From positions 228,877 to 292,876 of the forward strand of contig NZ_JAIQDG010000008.1 in NCBI RefSeq assembly GCF_020037125.1: 64,000 nucleotides of DNA, given 5' to 3'. The stretch is from Myxococcus sp. RHSTA-1-4. Lineage in GTDB: Bacteria > Myxococcota > Myxococcia > Myxococcales > Myxococcaceae. Shown one piece after another: positions 34,532 through 43,706 of this stretch. Made by a program: the position numbers and the translations under genes. The notes under the pieces were generated by a model. The model saw only the letters and a list, made by a program, of their open reading frames with translations. It made no database searches and was not told the DNA's origin. How positions within the stretch are numbered: position 1 is the stretch's first letter; each line of letters begins with the position of its first letter.

Positions 34532-34822
34532 ATGCCCAACCGGAAGTATGACCCCCTGAAGGGTGGCAAGGAGAACCCCACCAAGCCGCCGTACGCGAAG
34601 GACCGGGTGGAGGGCGGGCTGGAGGCGGATGACACCCTGCCGCTCTACTCCGCGGACTCCATCCGCGACACGCGTGAGCAGAAGTTCGCCCTGGACAGTG
34701 ACGCGCCCGCGGGCGGCGACGTGCCCGACATCCGCAGCCCCATCGACGAGGCGGACGAGCTGGAGCGCGAGCGCCAGGGCCGCGAGAAGGCGGCCAGGCG
34801 GCAGGCGGGTGAAAGCGACTAG
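34532..34822 (+). CDS. Small charged hydrophilic protein
   Basis: A 96-aa protein of unknown function. It is rich in Asp, Glu, Lys and Arg (ADDTLPLYSADSIRDTREQKFALDSD; IDEADELERERQGREKAARRQ) and has no hydrophobic stretch, so it is probably largely disordered and cytoplasmic. The ATG at 34532 is preceded by AGGAGCGCGAC, a good ribosome binding site. A strong hairpin (34928-34967) closes the unit about 105 bp downstream. I do not recognise a family. Confidence 0.65.
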   Translation: MPNRKYDPLKGGKENPTKPPYAKDRVEGGLEADDTLPLYSADSIRDTREQKFALDSDAPAGGDVPDIRSPIDEADELERERQGREKAARRQAGESD

Positions 34823-34927
34823 CAAGAGCGGAGGCCGCACCGGTGCTCCGGTGACGGCGCCGTGCCTCGCGGCGAGCGCGCCCGCGGCCAATGGCGGCTG
34901 CGCCGGCGCTTCCGCCCGTGAAGACCT

Positions 34928-34967
34928 CCACGCCGGGGCCCGCGCGAACACGCGGACCCCGGCGTGG
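34928..34967. terminator. Bidirectional terminator hairpin
   Basis: CCACGCCGGGG (34928-34938) pairs perfectly with CCCCGGCGTGG (34957-34967), with inner CCGCG/CGCGG pairing close to the loop. It lies between a plus-strand small gene and the minus-strand M16 operon end, and fits a shared terminator. Confidence 0.75.
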
Positions 34968-34973
34968 TGATGA

Positions 34974-36497
34974 CTACCGCGCCGCGCTCGGGGCCGGCGC
35001 CGCGTCCGGCTCCACCGGCGTCAGCTTGCCCAGGTTGAGCGCGCCCACCTGCTCCTGGATGGTGGCGGGGTCGCCCACGAGCACGAGCTGCATCGCGGCC
35101 GGGTTCAGGTACAGCTCGGCCACGCGCTGCACCTCGGCGGCGGTGGCGTTGCGCAGCCCTTCCACCGTGCGCTTGAGCTCATCCAGCGGCCGGCGCTGGA
35201 AGTAGATGGACGCGGCGCTGGAGCCCAGGCCCTCCACCGTCTCGAAGCCGGCGGGGATGGCGCGGATGAGGCCCTCGCGCGCGGCCTCCAGCTCCTTCTC
35301 GGTAATCGGCCGCTGCTGGAGGCCGGACAGCTCGCCCATGACCTCGGTGAGGGAGGGCCCCGTCACGTCCTGGCGCACGGCGGTGAACGAGATGAGCGGC
35401 CCCACTCCCAGGCGCGTGTCCAGGAAGGCGTACGCGCCGTAGCTGTAGCCCTTGGCCTCGCGCAGGTTCATGTTGAGGCGGCTGCCGAAGAAGCCGCCGA
35501 ACACGGTGGTGGCCAGGTTCAGCGCGTGCTCGTCCGGGTGCCCCGAGGCGAGCCCCGGACGGCCCACCAGGACGACGGTCTGCGGCAGCTCCGGCTTGGG
35601 CACCACGCGCACCAGCTCGCGCGGCGGCGCGGCGGGAGTGGGCGGCGCGGGCGGCGGCGCCGCGTTGCCCTTCCAGGCGCCCAGGTGCTTCTTCGCCAGC
35701 GCCACCGCCTCGTCCAGGGTGATGTCCCCGGTGAGGATGAGCGCGGCGGCGCGCGGGCCGGAGTGGCGCTGGTAGAAGCCCTTCGCGTCCGCCAGCGACA
35801 GCGCCTGCACCGTCTGAGGCAGGCCGTCCGACATGTGGCCGTACGGGTGCTCCTCGCTGAAGATGGCGGAGAGGCCCGCGAGCTGCGCGAGCACGTAGGG
35901 CGAGCCGAGCTGCCTCGCCAGGTCCGCGAGCTGCTGCTTCTTGCGCCGCTCGAAGGCCTTCGGGTCGAAGGTGGGCCGCAGCACCATGTCCGCCAGCAGC
36001 GCGAGCGCCGGGTCCACGTTGCCCTTCAGCACGCGCACGCCCACCTGCGCGCCATCCGGATTCACGTCCACCGAGGGGGACACGCCCAGGTCGGCGAAGG
36101 CATTGTCCAGCGCCACCGTGTCCCGCTTGCCCGCGCCCTCCAGCAGCATCTGGTAGGACAGCTCGGCCAGGCCCTCCCTGCCCTTCGGGTCCTGCGAGCT
36201 GCCGGAGGCGAAGGCGACGCCGGCGAAGACGAGCGGCAATTCCTTTCGCGTGCTGACCAGCACGGTGAGGCCGTTGTCCAGCGTGGCGCGCTCGAAGGTG
36301 GGCAGCACCAGCTCCGGCGGCTCGCCGGGCCTGGGCGGCGTGGCGCGGAAGGCCTCGGGGCCTGTCGCGGCGGGAGGCTGCGTCTCGGCCGCGGTCTTCC
36401 CCAGCTCGGGCGTCTCCGGGCTGGGCGGGGGCGGCTGCGGGGTGCTGGCGCAGGCGGCCAGCGTGGTGACGAGCAGGGCGGTGAGGAGGCGGCGCAT
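34974..36497 (-). CDS. M16-family peptidase-like lipoprotein, non-catalytic subunit
   Basis: A 507-aa protein. The signal peptide ends in a lipobox (LVTTLAAC), so it is a predicted lipoprotein. The M16 fold is evident (ERATLDNGLTVLVSTRKELPLVFAGVAFASG; GYSYGAYAFLD; NMNLREAKGYSY), but where the zinc site HxxEH should be the sequence reads GLAELSYQMLLEG, with no His pair. This fits the second, inactive M16 subunit of a heterodimer, as in the mitochondrial processing peptidase-like pairs. It follows the catalytic gene with a one-base TGATG overlap. The active partner and this subunit probably form one complex in the periplasm. Confidence 0.9.
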   Translation of the reverse strand: MRRLLTALLVTTLAACASTPQPPPPSPETPELGKTAAETQPPAATGPEAFRATPPRPGEPPELVLPTFERATLDNGLTVLVSTRKELPLVFAGVAFASGSSQDPKGREGLAELSYQMLLEGAGKRDTVALDNAFADLGVSPSVDVNPDGAQVGVRVLKGNVDPALALLADMVLRPTFDPKAFERRKKQQLADLARQLGSPYVLAQLAGLSAIFSEEHPYGHMSDGLPQTVQALSLADAKGFYQRHSGPRAAALILTGDITLDEAVALAKKHLGAWKGNAAPPPAPPTPAAPPRELVRVVPKPELPQTVVLVGRPGLASGHPDEHALNLATTVFGGFFGSRLNMNLREAKGYSYGAYAFLDTRLGVGPLISFTAVRQDVTGPSLTEVMGELSGLQQRPITEKELEAAREGLIRAIPAGFETVEGLGSSAASIYFQRRPLDELKRTVEGLRNATAAEVQRVAELYLNPAAMQLVLVGDPATIQEQVGALNLGKLTPVEPDAAPAPSAAR

Positions 36498-37903
36498 CAG
36501 TGGCGCTCCTTCGTTTCGGTGGGGGCCTGCCGGCGGGCCGGCGGCACGGCGTGGAGGATGACTCGCGCGTTGGCGGGCAGCGTGTCGCGCGCGAACTGCT
36601 TCACGGACTCGGGCGTCACCTTCTCGTAGCGCGCCAGGTCCTTCGCGATGAAGTCCGGCTCGCCGGCGAAGTGGTTGTAGCTCTGGAGGACATCCGCCTT
36701 GCCGCCGAAGCCGCCCACGGCCTGGAGGCCGGCGAGCATGCGCGTGTCGTAGCGCGTGCGGGCGCGGGCAATCTCCTCCGGGGTGACGCCCTTCTTGCGC
36801 ACCTCCTCGAGGACGGCGTCCACCTCCTTCTGCAAGGCGTCCGTGCTCACGCCGGGGCGGGCCACCACCTCGATGGAGAAGACGGACTGGCCGCCCTGGC
36901 TCTGCTGGGTGGCGCTGACGCTCTGGGCGAGCTGCTTGTCCAGCACCAGCCGGCGGTAGAGGCGGCTGGCCTTGCCGGTGGCGAGCGCGGTGGCCAGCAC
37001 GTCCGCGGTGGCATCCCCCTCCTGGAGGTACGCGGGCGTGTGCCACTGCATGGTCAGCAGCGGCAGCTGGGCCACGCGCTCCTCCTCGCGGATGACGACG
37101 GGCGCGGTGAGCTTCACGGGCGTCACCTTGGGGAGCGCGGGCTTGGGCGAGCCAGGCAGCGTGCCGAAGTACTTCTCCACCAGGGCCTTCGTCTTCGCGA
37201 CGTCGAAGTCACCGACGATGGTGAGCGTCGCGTTGGACGGCGCGTACCACTTGCGGAAGAAGTCCTTCACGTCGTCCAGGGTGGCGGCGTTCAGGTCCTC
37301 CATCGAGCCGATGACGTCCCCGTGGTACGGGTGCGGCAGCGGGAAGAGGGCCTGCCAGGCCTTCTCGCGGGCCAGCCCGTAGGGGGCGGTCTCCACGCCC
37401 TGGCGGCGCTCGTTCTTCACCACCTCGCGCTGCGTGTCGAGCTTCTCCAGCGTGAGGGCGTCCAGCAGGAAGCCCATGCGGTCGCTCTCCAGCCACAGCG
37501 CGGTCTCCAGGTGGTTGCTGGGGACCGTCTCGAAGTAGTTGGTGCGGTCGAAGCTGGTGGTGCCGTTGAGGTCCGTCCCACCAATCTGCTCGAGCAGGGA
37601 GATGTGGACGTCATCCGCCACGTTCTTCGAGCCCTGGAACATCATGTGCTCGAAGAGGTGGGCGAAGCCGGTGCGGCCGGGCTGCTCGTGGTACGCGCCG
37701 ACGTGGTACCAGATGTTGACCGCCACGATTGGCAGCTTCCGGTCGACGGAGAGGATGACCTCCAGCCCATTGGGCAGGGTGTATTTCTCGTAGGGAATGG
37801 CGAGCGCTTCGCGGCCGGGCGCGGGCGGCTTCGCCTCCTGGGGGGACTGGGCGAGCGCCGGCAGCCCGAGCACGACAAGGGCTGCGGCGACGAGGGCCTT
37901 CAT
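36497..37903 (-). CDS. M16-family zinc peptidase, catalytic subunit
   Basis: A 468-aa exported protein (signal MKALVAAALVVLGLPALAQ). The zinc motif HLFEH is intact in GRTGFAHLFEHMMFQG, and the downstream Glu ligand sits in the expected helix (LDTQREVVKNERRQG). Further family segments are TNYFETVPSNHLETALWLESDRM and HPYHGDVIGSMEDL. M16 enzymes cut short or unfolded peptides within a closed chamber. It is the first gene of a two-gene operon; the second encodes the inactive subunit. ATG 37901-37903 was chosen because it starts the signal peptide. Confidence 0.93.
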   Translation of the reverse strand: MKALVAAALVVLGLPALAQSPQEAKPPAPGREALAIPYEKYTLPNGLEVILSVDRKLPIVAVNIWYHVGAYHEQPGRTGFAHLFEHMMFQGSKNVADDVHISLLEQIGGTDLNGTTSFDRTNYFETVPSNHLETALWLESDRMGFLLDALTLEKLDTQREVVKNERRQGVETAPYGLAREKAWQALFPLPHPYHGDVIGSMEDLNAATLDDVKDFFRKWYAPSNATLTIVGDFDVAKTKALVEKYFGTLPGSPKPALPKVTPVKLTAPVVIREEERVAQLPLLTMQWHTPAYLQEGDATADVLATALATGKASRLYRRLVLDKQLAQSVSATQQSQGGQSVFSIEVVARPGVSTDALQKEVDAVLEEVRKKGVTPEEIARARTRYDTRMLAGLQAVGGFGGKADVLQSYNHFAGEPDFIAKDLARYEKVTPESVKQFARDTLPANARVILHAVPPARRQAPTETKERH

Positions 37904-37988
37904 TCGATACAAGGTGCCTCCGGGGCTCGATGCCAAGGACTCACGTCAGCGCTTAGCACGCACCCCGGGCCCCCTGGGTAGGGGAATG

Positions 37989-40900
37989 TCAGTGGCCGCG
38001 GGCCTCACGTTCGGCGCGGTACGCGTCGATGGTGAGGTTGCGAACCTTGGAGCTGCGCCCCTCCTCGTTGTGGACGAAGCCCACGCTGGCCACGTACGGC
38101 TCGATGACGCGTATCTTCTGCAACGGCGTGACGATGAGCAGCTGCAGGTTGAGCCGCCGGAACAACTCCAGGCCATAGGCCGCGGACTCGTCCGAGCCCC
38201 GGCCGAAGGCCTCGTCGATGACGACGAAGCGGAAGGAGCGCGAGCGCGTCTCGCCCCACTCCAGCCCGAACTGGTAGGCGAGGCTCGCGGCCAGCACCGT
38301 GTACGCGAGCTTCTCCTTCTGTCCGCCGGACTTGCCGCCCGAGTCCGTGTAGTGCTCGTGCTCCCGGTCGTCCTCGCGCCAGCGCTCGGACGCGGAGAAG
38401 CTGAACCAGTTGCGCACGTCCGTCACCCGCCGCGTCCACCGCGCGTCCGCCTCCGCGCTGCCCTCGCGCCCGCGGAAGCGCTCGATGATGCGCTTCACCT
38501 CCAGGAACTTCTTCTCCGAGTACGCGTCGTCCTCGGCTCCCGTCAGCGGCCCCTCCGTGCACGCGCGCAGCTCCGCCTGGAAGTCGCGCACGTCCGCGTC
38601 GGTGCTGGGTGAGGCCTCCAGGACGATGTACGTGCCGGGGTTGTAGTCGATGGCCCGCAGCGAGCGGTTGATGGTGTCGATGCGCTCGCGGATGTCCTGG
38701 CGCTCGCGGAGGAGCTGGCCCTGGAAGTTCACCACCTCGCGGATGGTGTTCTCCGTGAGCAGGCTCTTGAAGCGCGTCTCGAAGCGCGGCAGGTCGTCGG
38801 TGCGCAGCGCCTTCAGCATGGCGGCGTACTCGCCCGCGGCGTCCAGGCTCGCGTCCACCTCCTGCGTCTCCAGCGGGAAGTCCGCGCGGTAGGTCTGCAT
38901 GGCGCGGATGATGGCCTCGCGCCCACGCTCCATCCGCTTGCCCTCGGCGTCGATGCGCCGCTGCACGTCCTCGCGCACCTGCCGCTCGCGCTCGTCGAGC
39001 GTGTCGGCCTCCAGCGCGGCGCCACCGGCGGCCTCGGTGACGAGGGCCTCCACGCGCGGGTAGCACGCGCGCAGCTCCTCGGTGGCGTCGCGCTGGGCCT
39101 GCTCGTGCGCGGCGAGCGCCTTGCGCGCCGTCTCCTCCTGCACCTCCAGGCGGGCCTGGCGCTTCTCCACCTCCTTCAGCTTCGCCTCGGCGCGCTCCAG
39201 GGCACGCTCCTGCTTCACGAGCTGCCCCTCCAGCGTGTGCAGCACGTCGGAGGCGGACTCCAGCTCGCGGAGCTGCTCCTCCAGGCGCTGGAGGTCCGCG
39301 GCGACGGGCTTCCAGTCCAGCTCGCGGAAGGAGTCGAACACGGCGAGCTGGCTGAGCAGCTCCCTTCGGCCTTGCAGCGCCTTGCGTTTCGCCTCCAGCG
39401 CCTGGGCACGGGAGGTGGCCTCGTCGAGGCGCGTCTCCAGCGAGCGGGCCTCGGACTCCAGCGCGGCGCGCTTCTGCTCGTTCGTCCAGCCGAGCACGTA
39501 GCGGGAGCGGTCATCCAGCCGGAAGCGGTCATCCTTCTCGTGCTGCTCTCCACCCCGCTTGAGCTGGCCCGAGCGGGTGAGGGCCTGCCGCTCGCGCCGG
39601 AACTGCTCCAGCGTGTCGCAGCAGGCGTAGTCGAAGCGCCGCGCCAGCTCCGCCTCCAGCCACCGGTACATGCTGGAGTCCGGCTTGATGGCCAGCTTGC
39701 GCAACAGCGAGTGGGGCTGGAGCGCCGGCACGCGCGCCGTGCCCTCCTCCTTCACCCGGTAGTAGACGAGCCGCCCGTCCAGGTGCGTCCGCTCCACCCA
39801 CTGCGCCACCTTGGGGTAGCAGGCGTCCGACACCAGCAGCGACGTGCCGAAGCCGTGCAGCACGCGCTCGATGGCGCCCTCCCAGTCCCGCTCCTCCTCG
39901 CGCACCTGCAGCAGCTCACCGGCGAAGGGCAGCGCGTCCGCGTCCAGCCCCAGCTCGGCGCACATGCGCTCGCGCAGCGCCAGCATGCGCGACGGGAGGT
40001 TGGAGCGGCGCCGGCGCAGCGACTGGAGCTCGGCCTCCACCTCGGAGTGCTTGTGCCCCAGCGCGCGCAGCTCCACGCCTACGTCGGTGAGCGCGCCGTG
40101 CGTGCGGGCCTGCTCCCCTTCCGCCTCCGTGAGCAGGCCCTGGATGGCCCGCGTGTTGGCGAGGAAGACCTCCGCGTCCGAGGCCGAGGGCAGCCCCACC
40201 GCGGCGGCGAGCTGCGCGTACCGCTCGGACTTCTGGAAGCGTGCCTCCCGCTGCCGCCGCCGCTGCGCGAGGTCCGCCTTCACCGTCTCCAGGCGCTGGC
40301 CCCCGTTGGCGGCGATGGCCTGCTTGAGCCTGTCCCGCTCCGTGCCCTGGCGGCGCCGCTCCTCCACCAGCTCCGCGGCTTCCACCTTCGCCTGCTCGCG
40401 CTCCGTGCTCCAGGCCGCGAGCTGCGCCTGGACGAGCCGCGCCTTCTGCCCGGCGAACCACGGCCGCAGCGCCTCGCGGCAGCGGCGCAGGGTGGCCACC
40501 TCGGCCGCCAGGGCCTCGTGCTTCTCGCAGTCGCGGACCAGGGGCTCCAGCTGCGCCATCTGCTTCTTGGCCTTCAGCACCGCCTCGTGCGCGCGGTGCA
40601 GGTCATCGAAGTGGCCGATGAGCGCCGCGAGCCGGGACTCCACGGCGGACGGCTGGAGCATGTGCTGGCGCACGAAGTCGGTGAGGTTGCCCACCGCCTT
40701 CATCGACACCGTCTGGAGGAAGAGGTCCAGCGCCTGCTCGTCCTTGATGCCGAAGCGCCTGCGGAACGCCGCCGCATAGGGCGGGAAGGTCTCATGCACC
40801 TCGCGCGTCACGCCCTTGAGCCGCTTCTTCAGCGCGGAGATGTCCGAGCCGAAGCCCGCGAAGTGCTCGGAGATGGAGAGCCGCTCGTCCGCGACGGCGT

Positions 40901-41366
40901 AGAGACGCGCCGGCTGGCCCTCGGACTCGCGCATCCAGAAGACCTGGGCCAGGGTGACGTGCTGGTCGTACGCCTCGTTGTAGAAGTGGCCGAGGATGAC
41001 CGAGTAGCTCGTCCCGTCGCGCAGGAAGACGGGCCGGGAGCCATGCTCGCCGCGCTCGGACTTGTACTGGCCGAGCACGTAGGAGCGCAGGGTGCGCTCG
41101 CGGGACTCCGCGCCCGCCGCCTTGTTGTAGGCCAGCTTCTGCGGCGGGACGAGCAGCGTCACCACGCCGTCCACCATCGTCGACTTGCCCGAGCCGATGT
41201 CGCCGGTGAGCAGCCCGTTGTCGCCGCCCAGCCCCAGGTGCCAGACGCGCTGGTGGAAGGTGCCCCAGTTGTAGGCTTCGAAGCGGTGCAGCCGGAACCC
41301 GGCGCGCGCGTCGGGCGCGGCGAAGTCCATCAGGTCCGCCTGGGAAAAAGGGGTGGCCGTGCTCAT
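37989..41366 (-). CDS. jetC: JetC/MksB-type SMC-like condensin ATPase
   Basis: A 1125-aa SMC-like ATPase. Walker A is GDIGSGKST at residues 55-63. Long coiled coils run from about 290 to 950 with a break in the middle (a hinge-like region around LLRKLAIKPDSSMYRWLEAELARRFDY). The signature is KSGGQKEKLAYT and Walker B is FRFVVIDEAF, both in the last ~110 residues. JetC/MksB is the motor of Wadjet/MksBEF(G), which extrudes DNA loops; in full Wadjet systems the JetD nuclease then cleaves small circular plasmids. ATG 41364-41366 overlaps the jetB stop by ATGA, fixing the start. No jetD follows. Confidence 0.92.
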   Translation of the reverse strand: MSTATPFSQADLMDFAAPDARAGFRLHRFEAYNWGTFHQRVWHLGLGGDNGLLTGDIGSGKSTMVDGVVTLLVPPQKLAYNKAAGAESRERTLRSYVLGQYKSERGEHGSRPVFLRDGTSYSVILGHFYNEAYDQHVTLAQVFWMRESEGQPARLYAVADERLSISEHFAGFGSDISALKKRLKGVTREVHETFPPYAAAFRRRFGIKDEQALDLFLQTVSMKAVGNLTDFVRQHMLQPSAVESRLAALIGHFDDLHRAHEAVLKAKKQMAQLEPLVRDCEKHEALAAEVATLRRCREALRPWFAGQKARLVQAQLAAWSTEREQAKVEAAELVEERRRQGTERDRLKQAIAANGGQRLETVKADLAQRRRQREARFQKSERYAQLAAAVGLPSASDAEVFLANTRAIQGLLTEAEGEQARTHGALTDVGVELRALGHKHSEVEAELQSLRRRRSNLPSRMLALRERMCAELGLDADALPFAGELLQVREEERDWEGAIERVLHGFGTSLLVSDACYPKVAQWVERTHLDGRLVYYRVKEEGTARVPALQPHSLLRKLAIKPDSSMYRWLEAELARRFDYACCDTLEQFRRERQALTRSGQLKRGGEQHEKDDRFRLDDRSRYVLGWTNEQKRAALESEARSLETRLDEATSRAQALEAKRKALQGRRELLSQLAVFDSFRELDWKPVAADLQRLEEQLRELESASDVLHTLEGQLVKQERALERAEAKLKEVEKRQARLEVQEETARKALAAHEQAQRDATEELRACYPRVEALVTEAAGGAALEADTLDERERQVREDVQRRIDAEGKRMERGREAIIRAMQTYRADFPLETQEVDASLDAAGEYAAMLKALRTDDLPRFETRFKSLLTENTIREVVNFQGQLLRERQDIRERIDTINRSLRAIDYNPGTYIVLEASPSTDADVRDFQAELRACTEGPLTGAEDDAYSEKKFLEVKRIIERFRGREGSAEADARWTRRVTDVRNWFSFSASERWREDDREHEHYTDSGGKSGGQKEKLAYTVLAASLAYQFGLEWGETRSRSFRFVVIDEAFGRGSDESAAYGLELFRRLNLQLLIVTPLQKIRVIEPYVASVGFVHNEEGRSSKVRNLTIDAYRAEREARGH

Positions 41367-41989
41367 GGGGTGACTCCGTTCTCGTCCGCGAGGCCGGCGA
41401 GGAGGTGGGCGCGGTAGTCCGCGAGCTTCTGCTGGAAGGTGTCGAGCCACTGCGCGTCGACGAAGGCCTTGAGGATGCGGCGCACCTCGTAGGCCTCGTC
41501 ACCGCCGCGCAGCTTGCGGAGGAAGCCCAGCTCCACCACCTTGGCGAGGTCCGCTTCCAGCCGGTCCATCATCCGCGCCTCGTTCGTCCCCTCCGGGAGG
41601 AACAGGCGCACCAGCTCGAGAATCTCCTCGCGCCGCAGCACGAGCCGGCCACCACCCGCCGTGGCCTCCGTCTCCGCGAGCTTCTTGCGCAGCAGCGCGA
41701 GCAGCAGGCTCACCCCGTAGCCGAGCTGCCGGCGCGCCACGAGGCGCGGCACGTCCGCACCGCCCTCGGTGGTGGGCTGCTGGCGCAGCCAGGCGTAGCC
41801 CTCGTGCTCGTCGAGCACGAGCTGCAAGGCAAGCACCGCCACGTGCTCACGCACGCGCGCCTGCTGGTTGAGGAGCCCCTGCCACAGCGCGGGCGCGTCC
41901 TCCTGGTAGACGACGCCCTTCATCAGGGCGACGAGCACGAGGGACAGGGAGTCGCGGGCTTCGGATGAACGGGGAGGGTTGGGAGTCAT
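41363..41989 (-). CDS. jetB: JetB/MksE (DUF4194) kleisin-binding subunit
   Basis: A 208-aa protein with the DUF4194/MksE pattern: an N-terminal helix LSLVLVALMKGVVYQEDAPALW, the middle LVLDEHEGYAWLRQQP and LVARRQLGYGVSLLLALLRKKLAE, and a winged-helix end MDRLEADLAKVVELGFLRKL. JetB binds the kleisin JetA and clamps the complex on DNA. The ATG at 41987-41989 overlaps the jetA stop (ATGA), and its stop overlaps jetC (ATGA), so the three genes are tightly coupled. Length fits the family (about 200-230 aa). Confidence 0.9.
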   Translation of the reverse strand: MTPNPPRSSEARDSLSLVLVALMKGVVYQEDAPALWQGLLNQQARVREHVAVLALQLVLDEHEGYAWLRQQPTTEGGADVPRLVARRQLGYGVSLLLALLRKKLAETEATAGGGRLVLRREEILELVRLFLPEGTNEARMMDRLEADLAKVVELGFLRKLRGGDEAYEVRRILKAFVDAQWLDTFQQKLADYRAHLLAGLADENGVTP

Positions 41990-43422
41990 CGGTGGAAGAG
42001 CACCAGGGGAAGGGTGATGCGGCGCGCGAGCCCCCGTGCATCCGTCCACGTCAGGCTCTGCGTCCGCGAGTCCTCGAACAGGGCGCGCCGGTCGTCGGCG
42101 GCAAGGTCGAGGTACGCCACCAGCTCGGCGAGGCCGTACTGGAGCGGGGTCTCCGTCAGGACTTCCGCGAGCGAGACGTGCTCGCGGGTCTGGAGCGCAT
42201 GGCGGATGTTCTCCCGCAGCCGCTCCTTGTCGATGTGTGTCTGTGCGAAGAGGGCATCGGCGGGCACGTCCTCGTTGGCCTCCAGCACCTCGGCCGCGGA
42301 CATCCGCAGGCGTGGAGGCGGTGAGAACAGGGGCCGCTCCAGGGGCAGCTCCACGGAGGGGGACGGCTCGTCGATTTCCATGAAGGCGCGCCCGGGCGGC
42401 TGGTTCCGCACCGCGAGCGCGTGCTGCTCCACTCCGCGCAGCAGCTGCATGATGCGGCGGTTCTCCAGCCACGCCCGGTCGTCCAGGTAGCGCCGGAGCT
42501 GCTCGGAGAGCCGCGCCACGGTGCGCTGCGTGTGCTCGCCCGTCTCCAGCCAGTCGAAGTGGATGCGCAACAGGCGCGGGTCCGGCTGGAGCGCCTTCAC
42601 GGCGGGCAGCGTGAAGACGCGCTCGAGCTTGTTCGTCAGCTCCTCCTGCCGGGCAGGCGACATGAGGAAGTCCCAGAAGGCGCGGAAGCTGCGCCCCTGG
42701 TCCGAGCCGCTGATGACGTCATGCTCGCCCAGCACCTGCTCCAGCAGCTCGCCCTGCGTGCCTTCCCACGTGGCGATGCGCTCGCGCACCGCGCGGTCCA
42801 GCTCGTGGAAGCGGTGCTCCAGCTCGCGGAAGTCGGACAGGAGCCCGAGCGCGGTGTCCGCCATCTGCTGGAAGCGGTCCTTGAGGGAGGCCTCGTCCAT
42901 CAGCTCCAGGTTGCCGGCGCGGACGTGCGCGATTTCCGCCTCGATTTCGGCCTTCCGCCGCTCCAGCTCCGCGAGCCGTGCGTGCGGGTCGGCCTCGGTG
43001 CCCTCCGTCATCTGCTCCAGCAGGTTGAACACGGTGCGCAGCCGCGACTCCGTGCCCACGAAAGAACGCTCGGTGAGCTGCGACAGCCAGCGGATGGCGC
43101 GCTCCGCCGAGGGCGTGAGGTCGAAGTGGGGCTCGTCGGTATCCGGCGGGTAGAACTTGCGCAGCCAGCCGCGCCCGTCCTCCGCCCAGTCATCGAGGTA
43201 CGCCGCGGCGGTGCGCGGGAAGGACTCCGCCCCGAGCTTCTCGCGCAGCGTGTGCAGGTGGTCCTCCAGCTTCAGCACCAGCTCCCGCTGGGGCAGGGCC
43301 CGCGCGTTCGCTTCCAGGAAGCCCTGGTGCAGGAAGCTGGCGATGAGCGGCGCGTGGTCCGCGGCGAGCAACCGCCATGCGGGGTGCTTCTGGCGCAGAG
43401 CTTCCAGGGAGGTGAAGTCCAT
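41986..43422 (-). CDS. jetA: JetA/MksF (DUF3375) kleisin subunit
   Basis: A 478-aa protein of the DUF3375/MksF kind. It begins MDFTSLEALRQKHPAWRLLAADHAPLIASFL, the family's typical start. The middle has helical segments (RAIRWLSQLTERSFVGTESRLRTVF; LFARLAELERRKAEIEAEIAHV-type coil), then a C-terminal winged-helix-like part. JetA is the kleisin that bridges the JetC heads. It is the first gene of jetA-jetB-jetC on the minus strand; its promoter should lie in the ~280-bp gap to 43707. The next gene on the right is divergent. Confidence 0.92.
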   Translation of the reverse strand: MDFTSLEALRQKHPAWRLLAADHAPLIASFLHQGFLEANARALPQRELVLKLEDHLHTLREKLGAESFPRTAAAYLDDWAEDGRGWLRKFYPPDTDEPHFDLTPSAERAIRWLSQLTERSFVGTESRLRTVFNLLEQMTEGTEADPHARLAELERRKAEIEAEIAHVRAGNLELMDEASLKDRFQQMADTALGLLSDFRELEHRFHELDRAVRERIATWEGTQGELLEQVLGEHDVISGSDQGRSFRAFWDFLMSPARQEELTNKLERVFTLPAVKALQPDPRLLRIHFDWLETGEHTQRTVARLSEQLRRYLDDRAWLENRRIMQLLRGVEQHALAVRNQPPGRAFMEIDEPSPSVELPLERPLFSPPPRLRMSAAEVLEANEDVPADALFAQTHIDKERLRENIRHALQTREHVSLAEVLTETPLQYGLAELVAYLDLAADDRRALFEDSRTQSLTWTDARGLARRITLPLVLFHR

Positions 43423-43706
43423 TGCGGATCAATCCATACAACCCGGGACTGACATCGAGATGCGGTCCACCTGGGAGGGTGACTTCCCGTCGGGAGCAGG
43501 CAGGCAGGCGCGGGTGCGGGACACATGTCCGCGCGGCCCTACCCGTCCCACGAGCAGGCAAGCGCAGTCTGTGATTCAACGCGGTGCCGATACGTGGATG
43601 AGTGAAACATGTGTCGGGCGCACGGCTGGCGCCGGGTGTGGCGCGGGCCGCGAGGGTGCTCGATTGCAGGGCACGTTCGCGGTGGGGGCCGTGCGAGACT
43701 GGACCC

